The translations under genes and the position numbers were made by a program. Below are positions 26,903 through 33,687 of a stretch of 33,687 nucleotides of DNA, in pieces. The DNA is from an uncultured Bacteroides sp. (GTDB lineage Bacteria > Bacteroidota > Bacteroidia > Bacteroidales > Bacteroidaceae). Within the stretch, counting starts at the first letter, position 1. Every line of letters begins with the position of its first letter. The stretch covers positions 1-33,687 of the forward strand of contig CANSEY010000039.1 of NCBI GenBank assembly GCA_947646015.1. The letters are read 5' to 3'. Under the pieces are notes generated by a model. The model saw only the letters and a list, made by a program, of their open reading frames with translations, was not told the origin of the DNA and ran no database searches.

Positions 26903-27442
26903 TCATTCGATCATATTGTTTTCATTTCGGCTCATCCGTTTCTTCACCCGTTCTACTGCTTCCGATACAATTTCTTTGTTTTCAAAGCGTTGTGTATAAT
27001 TGGTATAGTCTGGATGAATCCGTTTGTAGGTCGGGTCAAGAAACAAAGGACTGGAAATAATATGGTCCGCTGTCGAACGGTTACAACAGAAAACTATATT
27101 TTCAACTCCCGCCAGCCGGGTCAGTGCCTTTACATCCGTGTCATGTGGCTGCAATGTCATCGGATCCGTGAAAAAGAACAAATAATCAATCTCTCCTTCC
27201 ACAATACGTGAGCCCATTTGCTGGTCACCACCTAAAGGACCGGATTTCAGAATCGTGATATCCCATTCTGTTTCAGGATGTTTCTCTTCGAGCGCTTTTT
27301 TAATGAGTGTACCGGTGGTTCCCGTACAATAGAACTTATGCCCTATCAGACGTTCCGAGTTCCAAAGAACCCATTCTATCATGTCCTTTTTCATTGCATC
27401 GTGTGCAACCAGACCGATTTTACGAACAATTGTTTTCATCAT
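26903..27442 (-). CDS. mgsA: Methylglyoxal synthase
   Basis: A 179-residue enzyme converting dihydroxyacetone phosphate to methylglyoxal plus phosphate. It shows the family signature blocks GLVAHDAMKK, TGTTGTLI, SGPLGGDQQMG (with the catalytic Asp) and LQPHDTDVKAL (catalytic His). It is about 27 residues longer than E. coli MgsA, mainly as a C-terminal charged extension. I chose the ATG-ATG pair at 27442; an upstream reading to 27481 needs a TTG start. Last gene of the leftward operon, ending in TGA. The 220 bases beyond it towards rteA hold no gene, and I see no strong terminator there. Confidence 0.93.
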   Translation of the reverse strand: MMKTIVRKIGLVAHDAMKKDMIEWVLWNSERLIGHKFYCTGTTGTLIKKALEEKHPETEWDITILKSGPLGGDQQMGSRIVEGEIDYLFFFTDPMTLQPHDTDVKALTRLAGVENIVFCCNRSTADHIISSPLFLDPTYKRIHPDYTNYTQRFENKEIVSEAVERVKKRMSRNENNMIE

Positions 27443-27493
27443 AATAATAAAATATGGTTTATGTGATAATATAATTAACAATATCCAACAGCT

Positions 27494-28312
27494 TTATAAA
27501 AAACAGGAGAATGACTGTATGAGTTTGAGCAGCTCCTTGTTCGCCCGGCTGTCCACGGTGGCTTCCCGCCTCTCCTCAAACAAAGTAAGCGTTGCGGAGC
27601 ATTCCCCGCAGATATCAATGCCGACTACACGTTCCTTTCGAAGGACAATTGCCAGTAATTCCTCCAGTTCCTGCAGGCTGAAAGACCCTTGATCCCAGTC
27701 TGTTACTGCGGATGCCGGGTTCAGGACATCCTTGTCTATGGACAAGTAAACCGGTCCTTCAATATACGCAGAGGAGAAATTGTGCCAGCCCTTCTCGTGA
27801 GCTAACGTCGCTTCGCTATAAAAACTGACTCGTTGTCCGTATTCTTCCGGTACGGTGCGTATCAGTTTGTCCGATGCACCGACTATCACCACTTTCTTGC
27901 AAAGCATATTCCAGTCTAACATGTCTTTTACCCAGCTCCCACAAGAAAGCATGCCCTTGAACAAGGGAGGCTGCATGTCGGGGTGATGGTCGAATACAAT
28001 CAGAGAGAACGGAACTCGAAGTTTGTCTGTCCATAATTTGGTCAGGTAATGATAATTGCCCGAATCAATGAAATGGATACCTTCCGCTGGATAACCGGCA
28101 ATCACCCGCTTCAATTTTCGTATCCCCTCCTTGTCACAGTAACCTCTCGTTCCAGAAAGGTGACGGCAGTCTAGCCAAATGAACTGATTGTTCCGTGCAA
28201 ATACCTCATGGGCATACACACCGGTGAAGTTCATGATGACAACCGGCCAGACGGTTTCTCGGTCCGCCTTCTTCTTACACCGTCCATTTGTCAGTAACTC
28301 TTGCTTATTCAT
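27494..28312 (-). CDS. Arginase/agmatinase-superfamily protein
   Basis: A 272-residue ureohydrolase-fold protein. Metal-binding motifs are present in variant form: FDHHPDMQ (usual DAHxD), SIDKDVLNPASAV (usual SxDxDxxDP) and a later GIDICGE. With the two-metal residues retained it is likely an active hydrolase, but the substrate (arginine, agmatine, formiminoglutamate or another guanidino compound) cannot be read from the sequence. It starts 6 bases after the stop of the phosphorylase gene, in the same reading frame, separated by TGA-ACG-GAC. Ends in TAA. Its place in a glycolytic operon is unusual. Confidence 0.8.
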   Translation of the reverse strand: MNKQELLTNGRCKKKADRETVWPVVIMNFTGVYAHEVFARNNQFIWLDCRHLSGTRGYCDKEGIRKLKRVIAGYPAEGIHFIDSGNYHYLTKLWTDKLRVPFSLIVFDHHPDMQPPLFKGMLSCGSWVKDMLDWNMLCKKVVIVGASDKLIRTVPEEYGQRVSFYSEATLAHEKGWHNFSSAYIEGPVYLSIDKDVLNPASAVTDWDQGSFSLQELEELLAIVLRKERVVGIDICGECSATLTLFEERREATVDSRANKELLKLIQSFSCFL

Positions 28313-28318
28313 GTCCGT

Positions 28319-30877
28319 TCAGAACCATCGTACATAACAAAAATCTTGCCGGTGAGGTAACAGGGGATGGTTGGGATACATTCTGAATGCCTGTTTGAAG
28401 CTTCCAGCGCTGAACATTCTGGTTATTGCCTTGAAAGTGTATAGGTTTCCGTCTTTGGATGTCAAAGAAAAAGGAATGACCTCATGGATGCGATCCTCAT
28501 TCTCCTCATGCCGTATAATGACCGATTCCAATCCGATCGCGTTGTCCAGCCCTTTCTCGTCAATGACGACCGTCATCTCGTATTCCTTACCAGCCTCCAC
28601 CGTGGCGTCCAATCCTTTTCCCGCATTCACGGAAACGATTTCCACGGCATTCCATCTGCTGTCGACAGCTGCCTTCCAGCCGGCAAGCGTTTTCGCCTTT
28701 GCATAATTGTCCGCCGCCAAAACATGAAAGTGTTCCGACAACTTGTTGTAAAATCCGTCATAGTAGTCATCCAGCTGTCTTTTCATCGTGAAGCGGGGAG
28801 CTATTTGCGCAACCGAGTTCTTGATGTACTTGACCCAGGTTTCCGGATAGTCTTTTTCTTTCCGTTCATAATATAACGGCAGGATATTATGTTCCAGCAG
28901 GAAATAAATTGTTTCCGCATCCAGTTGGTTCTGGTACTGTTCATCCTGATAGGTGGCCTTGTCGGTGATGGCCCATCCCGCCTCCTTGCGGTAGCCTTCG
29001 TACCACCAACCGTCCAGCACGGAGAAGTTGAGTACGCCGTTCATCAGAGCCTTCTCACCGGAAGTTCCGGAAGCCTCCGCAAGACGGGTGGGAGTATTCA
29101 TCCAGATGTCAACCCCAGAAATAAGATGCCGTGCCAGGTCCATGTCATAATTCTCAAGGAAGATGATTTTACCCAAGAATTCAGGACGGCGGGATATCTC
29201 CACAATCTGCTTGATGAGCCCTTGCCCGGCAGTGTCGTTTGGATGGGCTTTTCCTGCAAAGACAAACTGTATGGGATGTTCCTGATTGTTCACAATCCGC
29301 GCCAGACGATCCAAATCGGTAAACAAAAGATGAGCTCTTTTGTAAGTTGCAAAGCGCCTTCCGAAGCCGACAAGAAGAGCATTCGGATTAAACTTCTCGA
29401 AAATGGAGACACCCAATGCCGGGTCAACCTGGCTTTTGAGCCAGTCCCGGCCGCATTTCCACTTGATGTAGGATATCAGTTTGGTTTTCAACCTTTTCCG
29501 CATGTTCCATATCTCTTCATCGGGTATATTATAAACGCCTTTCCATATTTCCTGATTGGACTGGTCGTTCATGAAATTCTCATCGAAATTGTCCTTAAAC
29601 AGCTTTTTCCACTCCGCCGTACACCAAGTGGGAAAGTGTACGCCATTCGTCACATAGCCCACATGGTTCTCTTCCGGGAAATAGCCTTTCCAGAGAGGCG
29701 CGAACATCTGCTGTGAAACGGACTTGTGCAGCTTGCTGACACCGTTTACCGCCTGGCTGGTTTTGCAGGCGAATACCGACATGCAGAAACGTTCTCCCTT
29801 GTTGCCCGGAGTTTGCCGTCCGAGGTTCATCAACTCGTCCCACGTAATGCCCAGCTTATCAGGATATCCTTTCATATATTTATTGAAAAGCCCCTCATCG
29901 AAATAGTCATGGCCGGCAGGCACAGGTGTATGCACAGTGTAAAGCGAGGAAGCCCTAACCAGTTCCATGGCTTGTCCGAAGTCCAGGCCTTCGGATATAT
30001 AGTCGCATAACCGCTGGATATTGATCAGTGCGGCATGCCCCTCGTTGCAGTGATATACATCTTTCTCGATGCCCAATACTTTTAATGTCATCATTCCTCC
30101 GATGCCGAGCAGTATTTCCTGCTTGAGCCGGTTTTCCCAGTCACCGCCATACAGGTGATGGGTAATCGGACGGTCGAACTCGCTGTTCAGTTCATTGTCC
30201 GTATCCAGCAGGTAGAGGGAAACACGTCCCACATTGGCCTTCCATACATTGGCATGGACCGTGAAACTGTCGGCATAGGGAACATGGATTACCAGTTGTC
30301 GCCCGTCAGGCTGCATCACTTTCTCTATCGGAAGCTGCCCGAAATTCTGTGGGTCATAATGAACCTGTTGCTGCCCGTCCATCGCCAGAGCCTGGTCAAA
30401 ATAGCCATAACGATATAAAAGCCCTACAGCGCAGAGGTCTACGTTACTGTCCGAAGCTTCCTTCAGATAGTCACCTGCCAATATGCCCAGACCGCCGGAA
30501 TAGATTTTAAGAACCCTGTCCAGACCATATTCCATGCTGAAATAGGCAACTGACGGACGGCTGTGGTCCGGCTCCACATCAAGATACGCCTTAAAAGTGG
30601 AATATACGTTTTCCATCTTACGCATGAAGTTTCCGTCATGTGTCAGTGCCTCCAGCTCTTCATAATCCATCCGTTCCAGAAACAGTACCGGATTCTGTTC
30701 CGCCTCTTCCCATAGTTCCGGGTTCAAACCACTATATAAACTCTTCGCATCCTCGTTCCAGGTCCACCAAAGATTATGTGCCATCTCCGCAAATCTCCGC
30801 AATTCTGCCGGAAGGTGTGAACCGACTGTAATCTCCCTCCATTGTGGGACGTTTACATGATAACTTGAATATTCCAT
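28319..30877 (-). CDS. glgP: Alpha-glucan (glycogen) phosphorylase
   Basis: An 852-residue GT35 enzyme that releases glucose 1-phosphate from glycogen-type glucans. The N-terminal region ([15 protein letters not shown], about 33-47) marks the DUF3417-containing branch. YFSMEYGLD and the pyridoxal-phosphate region [14 protein letters not shown], followed by LDGWWYEGY, are intact. A C-terminal beta domain ends VRWF-TGA. It starts 6 bases after the antiporter gene. The many Trp codons are all TGG and the stop is TGA, so it is standard-code. Confidence 0.95.
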   Translation of the reverse strand: MEYSSYHVNVPQWREITVGSHLPAELRRFAEMAHNLWWTWNEDAKSLYSGLNPELWEEAEQNPVLFLERMDYEELEALTHDGNFMRKMENVYSTFKAYLDVEPDHSRPSVAYFSMEYGLDRVLKIYSGGLGILAGDYLKEASDSNVDLCAVGLLYRYGYFDQALAMDGQQQVHYDPQNFGQLPIEKVMQPDGRQLVIHVPYADSFTVHANVWKANVGRVSLYLLDTDNELNSEFDRPITHHLYGGDWENRLKQEILLGIGGMMTLKVLGIEKDVYHCNEGHAALINIQRLCDYISEGLDFGQAMELVRASSLYTVHTPVPAGHDYFDEGLFNKYMKGYPDKLGITWDELMNLGRQTPGNKGERFCMSVFACKTSQAVNGVSKLHKSVSQQMFAPLWKGYFPEENHVGYVTNGVHFPTWCTAEWKKLFKDNFDENFMNDQSNQEIWKGVYNIPDEEIWNMRKRLKTKLISYIKWKCGRDWLKSQVDPALGVSIFEKFNPNALLVGFGRRFATYKRAHLLFTDLDRLARIVNNQEHPIQFVFAGKAHPNDTAGQGLIKQIVEISRRPEFLGKIIFLENYDMDLARHLISGVDIWMNTPTRLAEASGTSGEKALMNGVLNFSVLDGWWYEGYRKEAGWAITDKATYQDEQYQNQLDAETIYFLLEHNILPLYYERKEKDYPETWVKYIKNSVAQIAPRFTMKRQLDDYYDGFYNKLSEHFHVLAADNYAKAKTLAGWKAAVDSRWNAVEIVSVNAGKGLDATVEAGKEYEMTVVIDEKGLDNAIGLESVIIRHEENEDRIHEVIPFSLTSKDGNLYTFKAITRMFSAGSFKQAFRMYPNHPLLPHRQDFCYVRWF

Positions 30878-30883
30878 AACATT

Positions 30884-32659
30884 TTACTTATTTGATAGTT
30901 CATGATTTTTTTCTGTGGAGGTTTCTCCTGTTTCCGGTTCTTCCTGTGGAAATGTCCCGGCTGTACCCTGGAAATTCTCGAGGAACTGTTTTTCCATACT
31001 TAGCGATCGTTTCCGTATCCGCTTGGAAAAATAGATAACGACAATGATCAGGAAAGATAATATCAGTCCTGACCCCAAAGCGACATTGAAAAGACGGATG
31101 ATGATACCCATTACGATAATGATACAGATCAACACCTTGATCACTATCATTGATACCAGCAGCCCCCTGTTGAACCTGTTGTCCGCCCAAAGTTTGCGGA
31201 ATTCGACGGAATTGTTTTTCTTCATGATGATGGCGCACAAAAACGGGGATATGATAAGGAGGACAAGAACGAAGCTCAGCAGGCTTCCTTTCATCCCCGG
31301 AATACGTCCCATTACCAGAGGATACGCATAGGAGAAGAACAGCGCTATGAAAAACAGGCATACCACCAGATAAAGGGTGACGGATACCAACATGGACCTG
31401 ATGAGCTTGTGCCAGGAGCCTTGATGTCTTGTGGTCATTGTTCCAGAAGAATAATGCGTCAGGTAATCTTTCAGGAATTGTGGCAAGTGCCTGTCTGCAA
31501 AACAGTAGACGGGATCCGACAGTCTTATCATATAAGGAGTAAGGAAAGTGGTGATGACCGATACTGCCACTATGACCGGATAAAGGTATTTGTCCATTAC
31601 ATTCAGACTGATTCCTAACGAAGCGATGATGAACGCAAACTCACCCACTTGTGCCAGGGAAAAGCCGGCTTGTATCGCAATCTTTAGCGGTTGTCCGGAA
31701 AGCAACACGCCGAAACTCCCGAACAGGACCTGCCCGCATAGGACCAGTGCCGTCAGGATAAAAACAGGAACGGCATATTCCCATATCATGACAGGGTCGA
31801 TCATCATTCCCACTGATACGAAGAAAACGGAGGCGAACAGGTCCTTTACCGGTTGCACGATATGTGCGATTTCTTCCGCTTTATCTGTTTCTGCCAGCAG
31901 GGATCCCATGACGAACGCACCCAGCGCGGCGGAGAATCCCGCCTTTGTCGCTATCATCACCATTCCCAGGCATAGTCCCAGGGAGGTTGTCAACAGTATT
32001 TCATTGCTAATAAAGCGGTTCAATCTTTTCAGAAGGGTAGGAATCAGATAGATTCCCAATGCTGACCAGAAAATAAGAAAGGCCGCAAGTTTCAATATGC
32101 TCTCCAGCATTTCGAAGCCTTCAAAATGCTTGCCTACAGCCAATGTGGAGAGGACCACCATCATGATTACCGCCACCACGTCCTCAATGATTAGTATCCC
32201 CAGGACAATACCGGTAAATTTCTGATCGAGAAGCCCCATGTCACTGAATGCTTTGAATACGATGGCGGTGGAGGACATGGACAGCATTCCGCCCAGAAAG
32301 ATACAGCTCGTGTGTGAGAAGCCCATCGCATTGCCTGCCGTATATCCCAGGAACATCATGCCGCAGACGATGATAACAGTGGAGAATATGGCCGAGGCTC
32401 CCACACTTATCAGCTTTCTGAACGAGAAATCCAGTCCTATGGCGAACAGGAGGAAAATAACACCGATATCCGCCCATATCTTGATATTGGCCTGGTCGGA
32501 AACAGTCGGGAATAGGGAAATGGAAGGACCTGCCATAATACCGGCCACAATATATCCCACTATGACCGGCTGTCCCAGCCATTTGAAAATGACGGTTATG
32601 ATACCGGCTATAATCAAGATAGTGGCAAGGTCTGATATTAAAGGGGCAACTTCCGACAT
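30884..32659 (-). CDS. KefB-like monovalent cation:proton antiporter (CPA2)
   Basis: A 591-residue membrane protein with 11-13 hydrophobic segments. The opening IIAGIITVIFKWLGQPVIVGYIVAGIMAGP and later ALGAFVMGSLLAETDKAEEI are typical of the CPA2 Na+/H+ exchanger domain. It has no TrkA-N/RCK domain; a further set of C-terminal helices and a charged cytoplasmic tail (EEPETGETSTEKNHELSNK) replace it. It lies between the phosphofructokinase and phosphorylase genes with gaps of 12 and 6 bases, so it is co-transcribed with them. Ion specificity unknown; K+ or Na+ in exchange for H+ is likely. Confidence 0.9.
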   Translation of the reverse strand: MSEVAPLISDLATILIIAGIITVIFKWLGQPVIVGYIVAGIMAGPSISLFPTVSDQANIKIWADIGVIFLLFAIGLDFSFRKLISVGASAIFSTVIIVCGMMFLGYTAGNAMGFSHTSCIFLGGMLSMSSTAIVFKAFSDMGLLDQKFTGIVLGILIIEDVVAVIMMVVLSTLAVGKHFEGFEMLESILKLAAFLIFWSALGIYLIPTLLKRLNRFISNEILLTTSLGLCLGMVMIATKAGFSAALGAFVMGSLLAETDKAEEIAHIVQPVKDLFASVFFVSVGMMIDPVMIWEYAVPVFILTALVLCGQVLFGSFGVLLSGQPLKIAIQAGFSLAQVGEFAFIIASLGISLNVMDKYLYPVIVAVSVITTFLTPYMIRLSDPVYCFADRHLPQFLKDYLTHYSSGTMTTRHQGSWHKLIRSMLVSVTLYLVVCLFFIALFFSYAYPLVMGRIPGMKGSLLSFVLVLLIISPFLCAIIMKKNNSVEFRKLWADNRFNRGLLVSMIVIKVLICIIIVMGIIIRLFNVALGSGLILSFLIIVVIYFSKRIRKRSLSMEKQFLENFQGTAGTFPQEEPETGETSTEKNHELSNK

Positions 32660-32671
32660 AGGAGTAACATT

Positions 32672-33658
32672 TTATATGGACAACTCGTTAAGGACACGGA
32701 TCAGGTTTTTGTCAATGGGCTTGTCGTTCTTGATAGCCTGGTCAAAAGGAACATAGACAATCTCATTGTTATGTATGCCTACCATGATATTGTGCTGGTC
32801 CTCCATCAGGGCCTGTATGGCGGCCTCACCCAGCCGGCTGGCCAATATGCGGTCGTTGGCACTTGGCGCTCCTCCCCGTTGTAGATGTCCCAGGATAGAG
32901 ACCCTGACATCATATCCGGGGTATTCCCTTTTTACCCGGTCGGCATAGTGCATGGCTCCGCCATTCTTATTGCCCGGGCTTTCCGTCACGATGACGATGC
33001 TGCTGTTCTTGGTCTTCCGGAATCCGCGTCCGATAAAAGTCTCCAGCTGATCCGCATCCGTCCGGTCTTCCGGAATAATGGCGGCCTCGGCTCCCGAGGC
33101 TATTGCGCTGTTCTGGGCGAGGAAACCGGCGTCGCGTCCCATCACCTCGACAAAGAAAATTCGGTCGTGCGAGGTGGCTGTATCCCGGATTTTGTCCACA
33201 CACTCCACAATGGTGTTCAGGGCCGTATCATATCCGATTGTAAAATCGGTACCGTACAGGTCATTGTCGATGGTACCGGGCAGTCCTATGCACGTGACAG
33301 GGTATTCCTCGGCAAATATGCGGGCTCCAGTCAGTGAGCCGTCGCCCCCGATGACTACCAGCGCCCCGATTTTTTCTTTCCTCATGGTATCGTATGCCTC
33401 TCTGCGTCCTTCCGGGGTGGTGAACGCTTCGGAACGTGCCGTTTTCAGGATGGTTCCCCCACGCTGGATGATGCTGCTCACATCCTCGGTCGTAAGTTCC
33501 CTGGACTCGCCCGCTATCAGGCCTTCGTACCCTCTGTAAATTCCTTTGACTTTGAAGCCGTTGAAAATGGCGGTACGGGTCACGGCACGGATTGCCGCAT
33601 TCATTCCGGAAGCGTCCCCTCCGGAAGTAAGGATTCCTATATATTCATCTTTTTTCAT
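32672..33658 (-). CDS. pfkA: ATP-dependent 6-phosphofructokinase
   Basis: A 328-residue enzyme that phosphorylates fructose 6-phosphate to fructose 1,6-bisphosphate. Clear motifs are [18 protein letters not shown] (ATP site, about 9-26), [10 protein letters not shown], and the catalytic [19 protein letters not shown], followed by [12 protein letters not shown]. The glycine after GGDG favours ATP over pyrophosphate as donor. It is the first gene visible in the leftward operon; its promoter lies at or beyond the window edge. Ends in TAA. Confidence 0.95.
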   Translation of the reverse strand: MKKDEYIGILTSGGDASGMNAAIRAVTRTAIFNGFKVKGIYRGYEGLIAGESRELTTEDVSSIIQRGGTILKTARSEAFTTPEGRREAYDTMRKEKIGALVVIGGDGSLTGARIFAEEYPVTCIGLPGTIDNDLYGTDFTIGYDTALNTIVECVDKIRDTATSHDRIFFVEVMGRDAGFLAQNSAIASGAEAAIIPEDRTDADQLETFIGRGFRKTKNSSIVIVTESPGNKNGGAMHYADRVKREYPGYDVRVSILGHLQRGGAPSANDRILASRLGEAAIQALMEDQHNIMVGIHNNEIVYVPFDQAIKNDKPIDKNLIRVLNELSI

Positions 33659-33687
33659 CTATCTCAGTTCTTGTTTTGTTTCATTCT

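Overview
The window looks like Bacteroidales DNA (Bacteroides/Parabacteroides type). The signs are TAnnTTTG promoter boxes, a Bacteroidetes tyrosine integrase, CTnDOT-style Rte regulators and Xis-like small proteins, and a MobA/MobB/TraG-like mobilization set. Bases 254 to about 26.7 kb form an integrative mobilizable element. No mating-pair-formation (TraE-TraQ) genes are visible, so it probably depends on a helper conjugation system. Bases 26.9-33.7 kb hold a five-gene metabolic operon, either chromosomal flank or cargo; the right end of the element cannot be fixed.

Layout. (1) 1-253: integrase upstream region and possible attachment end, with a promoter firing leftwards. (2) 254-3099: integrase (+), bidirectional terminator, two Xis-like helix-turn-helix genes (-), a large nested inverted repeat, and a small RibD/DHFR-like gene (+). 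(3) 15599 down to 3134 (-): a long operon with a DUF4099/DUF3945-like protein, a run of related proteins of unknown function, topoisomerase III and a small protein. (4) 15674-17258 (+): M23 peptidase and a CHC2/TOPRIM primase, ending at a bidirectional terminator. (5) 22041 down to 17376 (-): MobB-like protein, relaxase, TraG-like coupling protein and D12-class adenine methylase. (6) 26680 down to 22167 (-): RteA-like hybrid kinase, RteB-like sigma54 activator and RteC-like protein. (7) 33658 down to 26903 (-): phosphofructokinase, KefB-like antiporter, alpha-glucan phosphorylase, arginase-family protein and methylglyoxal synthase.

Main discovery. Eight element genes (Xis-like, topoisomerase III, M23 peptidase, primase, methylase, TraG-like, relaxase, MobB-like) are interrupted by 11 in-frame stop codons. 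All 11 are TGA; none is TAA or TAG, and I see no frameshift. In at least three genes (topoisomerase III, primase, Xis-like) the TGA sits where the family has a conserved tryptophan. None of the 21 genes left of 22.1 kb needs TGA as its terminator (the primase has a TGA followed two codons later by TAA), whereas five of the eight genes to the right (rteC, rteB, rteA, mgsA, glgP) end in TGA. The economical reading is that the mobilization and replication genes use UGA as tryptophan, or depend on regulated UGA readthrough, while the regulators and flank use the standard code. No suppressor tRNA is visible in the window.

A second hidden layer is three arrays of four GTCA boxes spaced exactly 10 bp apart (2237-2270, 15685-15718, 22112-22145). 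They lie 71-86 bp upstream of the start codons of the three leftward operons, and these units together with the divergent peptidase/primase unit contain every UGA-bearing gene. They look like a shared helically phased operator that would switch on the UGA-containing regulon as a block.
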